The notes under the pieces: model-generated | Seen by the model: the letters and a program-made list of their open reading frames with translations, nothing else | Database searches by the model: none | What the model was told of the DNA's origin: nothing | Made by a program: the position numbers and the translations under genes | NCBI RefSeq assembly: GCF_002067035.1 | Contig: NZ_MVQB01000062.1 | Coordinates: 117,243 to 181,242 of the forward strand | Direction: 5' to 3' | Length of the DNA: 64,000 nt | Source: Methanoregula sp. PtaB.Bin085 | Lineage (GTDB): Archaea; Halobacteriota; Methanomicrobia; Methanomicrobiales; Methanospirillaceae | Shown here: piece after piece, positions 26,932 through 34,583 of the stretch | Layout of the letters: each line of letters begins with the position of its first letter | How positions within the stretch are numbered: position 1 is the first letter of the stretch

Positions 26932-27173
26932 GCCCCGTACGGCCTCCGTTTGCCAAAAGGACGAAGGCCGGATCGGACCATGAGTCCCGGGTGTCAACCG
27001 CCTGAACAATTCTTCTTTTAAGCAATTATTTTCATGAAATTTCCGTTTTAAACAGATTCAGACCTGTTAAAATAGAAGGCCGCTGACACCCGCTTTCCGA
27101 CCCCCGCTCCTTCAAGCCCGGGATCCTCACGATCCTGCCTCCGGTGCAGGATATGACGGTTTTTCCGGAGGGT
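26919..27173. repeat. Tandem duplication, copy 1 (255 bp)
   Basis: This 255-bp segment recurs at 27234-27488 with only two mismatches seen, both near position 168-175 of the alignment's first third (CCTGAAC against CCGGAAA). It begins in the last codons of the preceding gene. Weaker similarity extends about 20 bp further left with a 3-bp length difference. No terminal inverted repeats or transposase are visible, so it looks like a recent segmental duplication. Confidence 0.85.
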
Positions 27174-27233
27174 CGGAGTTTTTACGTCGTAAGAGTGCTC
27201 TTTTCCGTCGATAGCAGGAGGACCTGGAAAAAA

Positions 27234-27488
27234 GTCCCGGAAATAAGCCCCGTACGGCCTCCGTTTGCCAAAAGGACGAAGGCCGGATCGGACCATGAGT
27301 CCCGGGTGTCAACCGCCGGAAAAATTCTTCTTTTAAGCAATTATTTTCATGAAATTTCCGTTTTAAACAGATTCAGACCTGTTAAAATAGAAGGCCGCTG
27401 ACACCCGCTTTCCGACCCCCGCTCCTTCAAGCCCGGGATCCTCACGATCCTGCCTCCGGTGCAGGATATGACGGTTTTTCCGGAGGGT
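27234..27488. repeat. Tandem duplication, copy 2 (255 bp)
   Basis: Second copy of the 26919-27173 segment, offset 315 bp. To its right the flanks resume similarity (GGGTC..TTTTTACGTCG) after an extra stretch of ~60 bp that contains two perfect hairpins, as if hairpin units had been inserted into one copy only. Confidence 0.85.
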
Positions 27489-27491
27489 GAC

Positions 27492-27690
27492 GATTCTCCG
27501 TCGGAGAATCGGCAGCCGTGAGAAGATACCGAAGGTATCTTCGAGAGGGTCAGATTTTTACGTCGAAGAGCCTGCGGCTCTTCTCCTGGTTCTTGCCCGA
27601 AATCGCTCACCAGATCGCAGAATCCCTGAACGCTCTTCTTAATTCACACATCCGACAGCTATTGAGGAATTCAAAGAGCCCGCGGCTCTT
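27492..27690. repeat. Cluster of four short perfect hairpins
   Basis: GATTCTCC/GGAGAATC (27492-27510), GAAGATACC/GGTATCTTC (27522-27542), GAAGAGCC/GGCTCTTC (27565-27583) and AAGAGCC/GGCTCTT (27674-27690), each with a 3-nt loop. Two carry a GAAG...CTTC base, like the hairpins at 49083-49104 and 58169-58189, while the inner pairs differ and remain complementary. The region lies between the 3' ends of a hypothetical gene and vapC; no convincing gene is seen here. Confidence 0.7.
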
Positions 27691-27698
27691 CTCATCCC

Positions 27699-28109
27699 TC
27701 ACTGACGACCCTCGGTAATTTCCAGGCATTCCTCAAGGCCGGCAAAATGCCTGTCGCCGCTCAGGATTTTCAGGCTATACAGCCGGGCCGTTGCAAGGAT
27801 CATGCAGTCCATGGCGCCCATGCCGCTGCCGTTTTTTTTCCTGTCGGCTTTGATCGCGCCAGCGAGGATTGCAATATCAGTATCGACCGGGATCACTTCG
27901 GCATGATTCACGACAATTCCTATCAGCGAATCAATTTTTTCTCTGCTGAAAAAATCGCTGATGCGGTACCGGAGTTCGTACAGCGTCAGCACGGAAACGG
28001 CAACCGGGGAATTCTCTTCAATACATACAAGCGCCTTGCGCCCCCACGGGCTGTTCTGGAAGATCTCAATCCACGTAAAGGTATCAACCAGAATTCCGGG
28101 ACCGGTCAT
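27699..28109 (-). CDS. vapC: PIN-domain toxin of a VapBC pair
   Basis: A 136-residue PIN-domain ribonuclease. The four acidic positions are visible: ILVDTFTWIE (Asp, residue ~8), TLYELRYRI (Glu, ~46), MGAMDCMILATARL (Asp, ~98) and LSGDRHF (Asp, ~117), so it looks active. ATG 28109 is chosen because GGAGG lies 6 nt upstream on the minus strand; it overlaps the antitoxin gene by 26 bp, the usual toxin-antitoxin order. Known VapC proteins cleave tRNA or rRNA; the target here is unknown. Confidence 0.85.
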   Translation of the reverse strand: MTGPGILVDTFTWIEIFQNSPWGRKALVCIEENSPVAVSVLTLYELRYRISDFFSREKIDSLIGIVVNHAEVIPVDTDIAILAGAIKADRKKNGSGMGAMDCMILATARLYSLKILSGDRHFAGLEECLEITEGRQ

Positions 28110-28410
28110 CCGCATCCTCCTCATCGACTTCCCGGTCATGGTCGCGGTACAGTGCTTCAAGATCTAAGCCAGGAAGGATACCAAGGAGGGAACTGAGCGG
28201 CGGGACCGGGATCAGCTCGATGTGCCCTTCCGTCTCCCTCACCATGAACCGGGTTGCACCGTAATGGTCACGGATTTTCTTGGGAAGGACCATCCGGCCG
28301 GTTGAGTCTATGCTGACAACCGGCCCGGTGTCGGGAAGGTATCCGGCCGCCGGCTCGCTGACACCGGAATTCTTTTTGGTTCTGCCGGATTTTTGGATCT
28401 TTTGTTTCAT
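28084..28410 (-). CDS. vapB: AbrB/SpoVT-type antitoxin of the VapBC pair
   Basis: A 108-residue antitoxin. After a basic N-terminus (KQKIQKSGRTKK), residues ~38-80 form an AbrB-type swapped-hairpin DNA-binding domain (GPVVSIDSTGRMVLPKKIRDHYG, then FMVRETEGHIELIPV). The acidic C-terminal tail (LDLEALYRDHDREVDEEDADD) is the part expected to wrap the toxin. Start at ATG 28410; the frame continues upstream without similarity. It would repress its own promoter in the 99 bp before it. Confidence 0.8.
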   Translation of the reverse strand: MKQKIQKSGRTKKNSGVSEPAAGYLPDTGPVVSIDSTGRMVLPKKIRDHYGATRFMVRETEGHIELIPVPPLSSLLGILPGLDLEALYRDHDREVDEEDADDRSRNSG

Positions 28411-28509
28411 AGCCCTCGCTCTCACATACTGGGAAGATTTTTGGAGAATAAAATTTTTAGCAGAAATGAAAATTGGCAAAAAATGAAAAATGGAAATTTC
28501 CGGATTCCA

Positions 28510-30846
28510 TTAGCGTGAGCTTCCTTCCACTACCGCGATCTCTTCCGGAGTCAGCCCGTACATCTCATAAACCAAAGCATCGATCCGCACGTCCGTTGCA
28601 TCAATCTCCTGCTGCACGAGCCGGCGCTCCTGCTCGGTTGTTGCCTTCGCGAGGTACCGGTTCAGCTCGAGAATGTCCGTGACGAGCGAGACCAGTTTGT
28701 TGTGCCGGGTTTTATCCCGGAGTTTGTCGAAGTCCGGCGTGACAACCGGAAATTTTCCGAGCGCCGGGGGGATAACATGATACCCGCGGTCCGTGAGCGG
28801 GCACGTCCGCGTGATGATGAACCGGCCCAGCGCCGAGTTCAGGAGCGCGAGAAGGTACCGATCGTTGCGGTGGATCGCAACCAGCGCGTTCGTCATCGCG
28901 TACGATCCTTTGGCATCATAACAGAATGCCGGGCGCCTCTGGTATGCAGAGAAAATAATCTTCGGGATCGGGGGCTCGCGACCCTGGCCGGACGCCGGCT
29001 GCCCAAAAGACACTCCGGTGTTTTCTTCCGCGTCTTCACCATGATCCCAGCCTGTTTCTTCTGCAGCCGTTCCAAGGTATTCTGCCAGCCTGCGGCATCT
29101 CAGGAGATGACGCGGATCATGGAGCGGGATATAAAAACGATCCGGTTTTGCCGGCAACCAGCGCCGGATCTCTGCGGGGCTCAGCAGCGGGACAAAGAAC
29201 CGCCGGCACCACCAGGCTCCTTCTGTCAGGCGGTCCCTTGTTGCCGTATCGACCACCAGGGGATTGTCCCGGAGCCGGTGCGTTCCAGCGTCGATCTGCC
29301 CGAGAACGTACTGGTCAAGCGGAGTGCCGGCAGCAACGATCTTTTCCAGCAGATCCTCCGCCCGGGTGTCCTCGAGTTTCCACCCGCCGTCGCCAAACTG
29401 GCGCTGGTCGAGCGTGAACCTGCGTACGCCGGACGAATCCTGCGCAGGCCCGTTGCCGCTTCCCCCCGTTGAGACGGTAAAGGGGCCGGCAGGCGGACTG
29501 TTCTGCAGCCGGAGATATACAAGCGGAACATTGCCTTCCGGCAGGAGCCGGGAATGCCCGGTCGCGCTGATCTCCATGATCCTGCGGGTGAGGAGGAGGC
29601 GCCGGAGCGGGCGGGCAGGCCGGGATCTCAGGAACGTTTCCGGCACAAGAACCCCGAGCGTTCCTCCCGGCTGGAGGAGGTGAAGGGCCCGTTCAATGAA
29701 GTACCCGTACAGGCCGGCTGAGGAGGCATACACACTGTAGTGCGTCTGGAAGTACTCCTCGCGGGCCTGCACGGCAAACGGCCGGTAGGGCGGGGGCGAG
29801 CCGATGACACCATCGAACCCGCCGGCTGCAATGATTTCAGGAAATCCCTTCTCCCAGTCGAACGGATTTACCCGCCGGCGCTCCTCCGCGTTGAAGGGAT
29901 AGACCGGCTTTCCGGAGAAATAATCGGGAGCAATGAGGGCGTTCCCGCACCTGACACAACGGCTGGTGATGAAAGCGGCATCGCGTATCGCGCCGGAAGA
30001 GGGGGTGCCGTGGCCGGAACGCCGGTATTCTTCGATGAAGGCCAGCAACAGGATGAACCGTGCTGCGCTGACGGATTCCGGATCAAGATCGGTTCCAAAA
30101 ACAGAACCGGCGGCCTGATCGGGGCTGGGGTTCCGTGTCCTGCTGCGGGCAATGAACCGGAAGGCAGCGAGCAGGAAGAGCCCGGCACCGCACGCCGGGT
30201 CAAGGACCCGGTAGTCCTTCGCGCTCCCGCCATCTGTGTTCCCGCGTGCCGGGCCGGCTGTCTCTTTCACGACGTGTTCGATGAGATGCCAGGGAGGGAC
30301 ATCGACCGAACCGGTATAGAGCAGCGCCGACTTCCCGGAACGTTTCACACGGCCGCCTTCTGCAGCTTCCACTCTCATGCCCAGGAATAGATCGAGAACG
30401 CCGGCACATTCCTCCAGCGGGAGCCGGGTAACGGGCACGGGAAAGTCCGGTTCATCGAGCCATGCAAGGAGACGGCGAAGCGGTTCATCGGGAACCGCCG
30501 GAACCGTTCGCTGATTATCGGGCCCCCTCTCAAAGAATACTGCCGGATCCGCCCCGGCATCCGAAACTGCACGGGCCATCCGTCCCGCGATCCCATCACA
30601 TGCTGCAAGGGCGGCAACCGTTCCCGGTTCGATAAAACCGCATTCTTCACCGGTTTTTACGAAGAGTGCCTGGAGGATGGACGAAACGATGGCATAATTC
30701 AGGTCGGGATCGGGGATCATATGATGATCCCCGGCCAGCCGGCGGGCGATACGGTCCCGTGCGGACTCAAGCCCGGATAAGAGGGAACTGCCGCGGGGGG
30801 TGAGGGGGGGTACCGCGTTTGTATCGGATCCAATCGGTGCCGGCAT
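28510..30846 (-). CDS. Solitary Eco57I/type IIG-like N6-adenine methylase domain protein
   Basis: A 778-residue protein. An N-terminal helical region (~1-200) is followed by the AdoMet motif I VLDPACGAGLFLLAAF (~214) and a Rossmann core with FGTDLDPESVSAARF. Motif IV reads GVIGSPPPYRPF (~350) where active enzymes have NPPY, so the key Asn is replaced by Ser with an added Pro. The C-terminal half (TREGAWWCRRF-like recognition region, IIFSAYQRRPAFCYD, LLALLNSALGRFI) resembles the TaqI/Eco57I target-recognition domain. No nuclease motif, restriction subunit or helicase gene is beside it. It could be an orphan methyltransferase with altered activity or a decayed one. The gene lies upstream of vapB on the same strand. 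Confidence 0.75.
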   Translation of the reverse strand: MPAPIGSDTNAVPPLTPRGSSLLSGLESARDRIARRLAGDHHMIPDPDLNYAIVSSILQALFVKTGEECGFIEPGTVAALAACDGIAGRMARAVSDAGADPAVFFERGPDNQRTVPAVPDEPLRRLLAWLDEPDFPVPVTRLPLEECAGVLDLFLGMRVEAAEGGRVKRSGKSALLYTGSVDVPPWHLIEHVVKETAGPARGNTDGGSAKDYRVLDPACGAGLFLLAAFRFIARSRTRNPSPDQAAGSVFGTDLDPESVSAARFILLLAFIEEYRRSGHGTPSSGAIRDAAFITSRCVRCGNALIAPDYFSGKPVYPFNAEERRRVNPFDWEKGFPEIIAAGGFDGVIGSPPPYRPFAVQAREEYFQTHYSVYASSAGLYGYFIERALHLLQPGGTLGVLVPETFLRSRPARPLRRLLLTRRIMEISATGHSRLLPEGNVPLVYLRLQNSPPAGPFTVSTGGSGNGPAQDSSGVRRFTLDQRQFGDGGWKLEDTRAEDLLEKIVAAGTPLDQYVLGQIDAGTHRLRDNPLVVDTATRDRLTEGAWWCRRFFVPLLSPAEIRRWLPAKPDRFYIPLHDPRHLLRCRRLAEYLGTAAEETGWDHGEDAEENTGVSFGQPASGQGREPPIPKIIFSAYQRRPAFCYDAKGSYAMTNALVAIHRNDRYLLALLNSALGRFIITRTCPLTDRGYHVIPPALGKFPVVTPDFDKLRDKTRHNKLVSLVTDILELNRYLAKATTEQERRLVQQEIDATDVRIDALVYEMYGLTPEEIAVVEGSSR

Positions 30847-31025
30847 CCGGATAAGAATTGATCCGGAAGGCGATAATTGTGGTGAGTCCGGGCCGGTGTC
30901 ATCATATCAGGCCCTGCAGCACCACACGGGGGTATACCGCGGTATCACAGGATGGCAGTACACGGCCGGAAAACACAGTTATCTGTCTTGAAGACCAATA
31001 TCCCACCAACATTTGCGGGGAAACC

Positions 31026-31964
31026 ATGACACAACCTTGCGAGATGCCGGTCACCCAGCTCCATGTGAAGCCGGAGATGACGGTGAACGAACTCGTTGAA
31101 GCGATGGGGAAGGCCGGGGCCTACAACGGCGGTTCGCTCGCCCGGGCCGCGGATATCTGGGAGCAGATGCTCCGCGACAAAGAAGCCACGAAGTTCTTCG
31201 GACTTGCCGGGGCAATGGTCCCGGCCGGTATGGGCGGGATCGTGTCCGACCTGATCAAGGCCGGCCATATCGACGTCCTTGTCTCGACCGGCGCGAACCT
31301 GACACACGACATCATCGAGGCGATCGGGTGCAGGCACTTCCACGGAACGGCCTTCTGCGATGACATCGAGCTCCGGCACGATGAGATCAACCGGATCTAC
31401 GATGTCTATCTCCCCAACGAGGCCTTCGAGCACTTCGAGGAGTTCATGCAGGGTGTGTTCGGCCAGCTCGAACCCGGCTCAACGATCTCGATCTCGGGCC
31501 TGCTCGAACACATCGGGAAGAACACGAAATCCGGCATCCTCCACACGGCTGCACGAAAGAAGATCCCCGTGTACAACCCCGCTGTGCAGGACTCGATGAT
31601 CGGGCTCCAGTACTGGCTCTTCTCCCAGACAAACAAGGTTACGGTTGATGCGTTCGCTGACATGCCGGCACTGATGGACCGGTGCTTCACGGCAAGGAAG
31701 GCCGGGGCCATGCTCGTGGGCGGCGGGGTCCCGAAGAACTTCATCCTCCAGAGCATGCTGATGACCCCCAACGGGTTCACGTACGCGATCCAGCTCACCG
31801 GCGACCGCCCGGATCTCGGCGGGCTCTCGGGGGCAACGCTGGACGAGGCCAGGTCGTGGGGCAAGATCACGGAGGATGCGCAGGCCGTGACCGTGTACGG
31901 CGACGCCACGATCACCCTTCCCCTGCTGGCAGCGGCAGTCACGGAGCGGCTCCACCATGGCTGA
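31026..31964 (+). CDS. dys: Deoxyhypusine synthase
   Basis: A 312-residue NAD-dependent enzyme that transfers the aminobutyl group of spermidine to a lysine of aIF5A. Family marks are FFGLAGAMVPAGMGGIV (NAD site), VLVSTGANLTHD, the CRHFHGT segment, and the catalytic Lys in DEARSWGKI near residue 280. Start at ATG 31026 gives the expected N-terminus; the frame upstream is open but lacks similarity. It overlaps pyrF by 8 bp, so the two are cotranscribed. Confidence 0.92.
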   Translation: MTQPCEMPVTQLHVKPEMTVNELVEAMGKAGAYNGGSLARAADIWEQMLRDKEATKFFGLAGAMVPAGMGGIVSDLIKAGHIDVLVSTGANLTHDIIEAIGCRHFHGTAFCDDIELRHDEINRIYDVYLPNEAFEHFEEFMQGVFGQLEPGSTISISGLLEHIGKNTKSGILHTAARKKIPVYNPAVQDSMIGLQYWLFSQTNKVTVDAFADMPALMDRCFTARKAGAMLVGGGVPKNFILQSMLMTPNGFTYAIQLTGDRPDLGGLSGATLDEARSWGKITEDAQAVTVYGDATITLPLLAAAVTERLHHG

Positions 31965-32595
31965 GCTGATCCTCGCACTGGACGTGACCGAGAAGCGGCA
32001 GGCGAAGAAGATTGTCAAGGCCTGCGCCCCGCATCTCGACGCCGTCAAGCTCGGCTACCCGCTGATCCTCTCCTGCGGCCTTTCCTTTGCCGGGGAACTT
32101 GAAGAATTCGATCTCCCGCTCATCGCGGACTTCAAGGTCGCCGACATCCCAAACACGAACAGGCTGATCGCGGAGCAGGTTTTTGACGCGGGATTCTCCT
32201 CCATCATCTGCCACGGGTTTACCGGGCAGGATGCCGTGCAGGCCTGCGTGGACGTTGCAGCCGATTACGGAGGCTCCTGCTTCGTGGTCGCAGAGATGAG
32301 CCACCCGGGGGCGACCACGTTCTTTCATGGCGGGACCGCGGAGAAGATCGCGGAACTCACGATGGCGTGCGGTGCGGACGGGATCATCGCGCCGGCAACC
32401 CGGCCTGACCGGGTAACTGCGCTGCGGAAGATTGTCGGCAGCCGTAAGATCCTCTCACCCGGTGTCGGGGCACAGGGAGGGGACGCGGCAGCTGTGGCGA
32501 AGATCGTGGACGGGATTATCGTTGGCCGCGCGATCTATGATGCGGAGAACCCGAAAGCAGCCGCGGAATCGTTCGCAACAATCCGCGGCCGGTAA
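31957..32595 (+). CDS. pyrF: Orotidine 5'-phosphate decarboxylase
   Basis: A 212-residue TIM-barrel enzyme for the last step of UMP synthesis. ILALDV at the N-terminus and the catalytic DFKVADIPNTN motif (Asp-Lys-Asp tetrad, near residue 60) are intact; the phosphate-binding LSPGVGAQGG and DGIIVGRAIY close the barrel. Archaeal short form. Translationally coupled to dys by an 8-bp overlap. Confidence 0.95.
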   Translation: MAELILALDVTEKRQAKKIVKACAPHLDAVKLGYPLILSCGLSFAGELEEFDLPLIADFKVADIPNTNRLIAEQVFDAGFSSIICHGFTGQDAVQACVDVAADYGGSCFVVAEMSHPGATTFFHGGTAEKIAELTMACGADGIIAPATRPDRVTALRKIVGSRKILSPGVGAQGGDAAAVAKIVDGIIVGRAIYDAENPKAAAESFATIRGR

Positions 32596-32828
32596 TCCCG
32601 GAAATCCGGTGGCCGGGCATCCGGGGTTTTTCACGTCAGCATTCAGGAAACGGGAGCCGGTACGGAACGGGTTTTCAGGGGGGCAGTTTCAGGCGCCTCC
32701 CGCCGATTGGGGCCAGAAATTCCCGCCGATACACGGGATGTATTTAAATGGCGGGCTTATTGCGACCAGATCCGCATATGCACGTTTTATTGTCCATGAA
32801 ATCGCAGTACATCGAACCTGCTGGTTCT

Positions 32829-32840
32829 AAATATTTATTA
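32829..32840 (+). promoter_or_regulatory. TATA box for the nrdD-like/cbiZ operon
   Basis: AAATATTTATTA, centred 29 bp before the ATG at 32863; no Shine-Dalgarno sequence precedes that ATG, so a leaderless message is likely. The rest of the 267-bp gap after pyrF shows no gene. Confidence 0.5.
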
Positions 32841-32862
32841 ATGACCTGTGCAATGTTATAGT

Positions 32863-33225
32863 ATGGATTGGACAGCGGATCAAAAGAAAATAGCAAATAA
32901 ATACAAAACTCTGGATGATATTCCGGAGAACGAGCGCAAGTACAAGTGCCACACGTGCCACCTGATTGTCGATGAGAGTCCCTGTCCGAACTGCGGCGAG
33001 ACGCACCTTGAGGTCATGTGCCCGCTCGACCACTGCCACTGCAACCACGAGATCATCTCGGGCATCGAGTACTGCCCGCTCTGCGGTGCGGCCGTCTGCC
33101 CCGAATGCGGCTCGCACGATGTCGTGCAGGTCAGCCGCGTGACCGGGTACCTGCAGGACGTATCCGGCTGGAACGCCGGCAAGCAGCAGGAACTCAAGGA
33201 TCGCATGCGCTACTCGGTTGCATGA
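32863..33225 (+). CDS. Stand-alone NrdD-type zinc finger and glycyl-radical domain
   Basis: A 120-residue protein. Its last ~50 residues match the C-terminus of anaerobic (class III) ribonucleotide reductase NrdD: the CPLC...CPEC zinc site followed by SRVTGYLQDVSGWNAGK and QQELKDRMRY, where the Gly of VTGYL corresponds to the radical glycine. The first 70 residues add two more cysteine clusters (CHTCHL, CPNCG) and a Cys/His-rich CPLDHCHCNH. The large catalytic barrel of NrdD is absent. It may be a glycyl-radical cofactor-type subunit acting on another protein, or a regulator; no NrdG activase is in the window. The ATG at 32863 suits a leaderless mRNA. Its stop overlaps cbiZ (ATGA). Confidence 0.75.
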   Translation: MDWTADQKKIANKYKTLDDIPENERKYKCHTCHLIVDESPCPNCGETHLEVMCPLDHCHCNHEIISGIEYCPLCGAAVCPECGSHDVVQVSRVTGYLQDVSGWNAGKQQELKDRMRYSVA

Positions 33226-34121
33226 GATATTATACAGAATCCGATACTCTTTTCATCCGCGGACAGTTCCGCGCTGCAAGCACCGGAATCAACGGCGGCA
33301 TCCGTTCTGTCTCCACGCTCCTGAATCACGCGCTCCGGCCGGACAGCGACGCGTACGATGCAGCAAAGGAACTGGAGGCAGCGGCGGCCGGTGCCGGTGT
33401 CGGCAGCGATTTCTTCGGGCTCCTGACCACCATCCCCGCGGGGCAGGCCTGCGTTCTTCAGTACGATTTTATCACGGTCTTTGTCACGGCCGGGATCCGC
33501 CGCGAGGAGCCCGGCAGGGCCGGGAGCGTCAGCATTATCGTGACGGGCAGCGAGGGCATGAGCGACGGGGCACTGCTCGAGACGATCATGGTGGCAGCCG
33601 AGGCAAAGGCCGAAGCCCTGTCAAAACTCGGCCTCCCGATGACCGGCACGCCGGCCGACACGATCATAGCTGCATGCGAAGGGGAGGAGAGGCACGATTC
33701 CGCCGGGCGCCTGAGCGATGCAGGAAAACGGGTCCGCGAGGCCGTGCTGCACGGGATCCCGGCAGCCCTGACCCGGAACGACGCGGGCGTCGATGCCGGA
33801 CGGCCGGCATTCTTCATCTTCAGCCGTATGAAGGGCGAGCACTGGATCGAGTGGTCGCCGGTGAAGTGCCCGTACTACCCCTGCCATTTCAAAGGGCAGT
33901 CCTGCGATTTCTGCTACTGCCCGTTCTATCCCTGCAAGGACGAGAGCCTTGGCCAGTGGGCAAAGGGATCGAATGGAAGCCGTGTCTGGAACTGCGCACG
34001 GTGCAGGCTCGTGCACCAGCCGGACGTTGCCGCGTACCTGAAGAAGTACCCCGGGGCGTCGCTTGCGGAGCTCGTTCGGGCCGGTAAGAACGCGGGGAAG
34101 AAACGGAAAACCAAGGCATGA
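33222..34121 (+). CDS. cbiZ: Adenosylcobinamide amidohydrolase with C-terminal Cys-rich domain
   Basis: A 299-residue protein. Residues ~1-205 are a CbiZ domain (YTESDTLFIRGQFRAASTGIN, FFGLLTTIPAG, VFVTAGIRREEPG), the archaeal enzyme that hydrolyses adenosylcobinamide to adenosylcobyric acid for corrinoid salvage. Residues ~218-265 form a compact Cys-rich module (CPYYPCHF, CDFCYCPFYPC, CARCRL) known to be fused to some CbiZ proteins; it probably binds metal. Corrinoid salvage fits a methanogen needing cobamide for Mtr. ATG 33222 overlaps the stop of the NrdD-like gene, so the two are made together. Confidence 0.85.
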   Translation: MRYYTESDTLFIRGQFRAASTGINGGIRSVSTLLNHALRPDSDAYDAAKELEAAAAGAGVGSDFFGLLTTIPAGQACVLQYDFITVFVTAGIRREEPGRAGSVSIIVTGSEGMSDGALLETIMVAAEAKAEALSKLGLPMTGTPADTIIAACEGEERHDSAGRLSDAGKRVREAVLHGIPAALTRNDAGVDAGRPAFFIFSRMKGEHWIEWSPVKCPYYPCHFKGQSCDFCYCPFYPCKDESLGQWAKGSNGSRVWNCARCRLVHQPDVAAYLKKYPGASLAELVRAGKNAGKKRKTKA

Positions 34122-34158
34122 TATCCGCAGCCTGAACGATTGTTCAGCTGTCCGTATT

Positions 34159-34183
34159 CACGGGATGATTGAACGATCCCGTG
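34159..34183. terminator. Hairpin terminator between convergent genes
   Basis: CACGGGAT (34159-34166) and ATCCCGTG (34176-34183) form an 8-bp stem; A-rich sequence follows on the plus side, which is oligo-T for the minus-strand gene ending at 34251. Smaller palindromes (CTGAAC/GTTCAG near 34131-34146, GCCGTTTACGGC near 34221) flank it. Confidence 0.45.
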
Positions 34184-34250
34184 AGAAACAAAAAAGTATT
34201 CCGGTTCCCTCAGATACCGTGCCGTTTACGGCATGACAAAAAGAGAACCC

Positions 34251-34448
34251 TCAGTTCTCCTTGATCCCAAGCGCCTTGAGGAGCTCGGGGAGGGGGATGC
34301 CGTGGGCCTCGGCGGCCTGGCGGATGGTCTCGCCCCGGGCGATGGCGCAGCCGACACAGCCCATGCCGAACTTGAAGAGGGCCTCGGTTGCCTCGGGCTT
34401 GGCCTTGAGGAGATCATAGATGGTGCTGTCTGCGGTAATGTCAGTCAT
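34251..34448 (-). CDS. DUF1858 domain protein
   Basis: A 65-residue protein consisting of one DUF1858 domain: TADSTIYDLLKAKPEATEAL, then the CVGCAIARGETI motif with its cysteine pair, and LPELLKALGI. Such domains occur alone or fused to hybrid-cluster or redox proteins and are thought to bind a ligand or cluster; the role is unsettled. Divergent from rpa, with 135 bp between starts. Confidence 0.8.
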   Translation of the reverse strand: MTDITADSTIYDLLKAKPEATEALFKFGMGCVGCAIARGETIRQAAEAHGIPLPELLKALGIKEN

Positions 34449-34536
34449 AGTATCCTCAGGTTGGCGCCATGTCACATAAACCTCGCGATAGTGACGGGCG
34501 GAAGAACAATCCGACACTTTCACTACGCATGGTCGC

Positions 34537-34544
34537 ATTATATA
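34537..34544 (+). promoter_or_regulatory. TATA box of the rpa operon
   Basis: ATTATATA centred 43 bp before the ATG at 34584, giving a start near 34568 and a leader of about 16 nt that includes GGAG at 34571-34574. Confidence 0.5.
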
Positions 34545-34583
34545 GACCGGGTAAAACCGCACGAATAACTGGAGATGTATGAA

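Noticed and set aside
26919..27488. The 255-bp duplication considered as an insertion sequence
   Set aside because: No transposase, no terminal inverted repeats and no target duplication; the copies are in tandem and one starts inside a gene.
28510..30846. A full BREX, DISARM or restriction-modification island around the methylase
   Set aside because: Neighbours are VapBC and deoxyhypusine synthase; no phosphatase, helicase, nuclease or specificity gene is seen.
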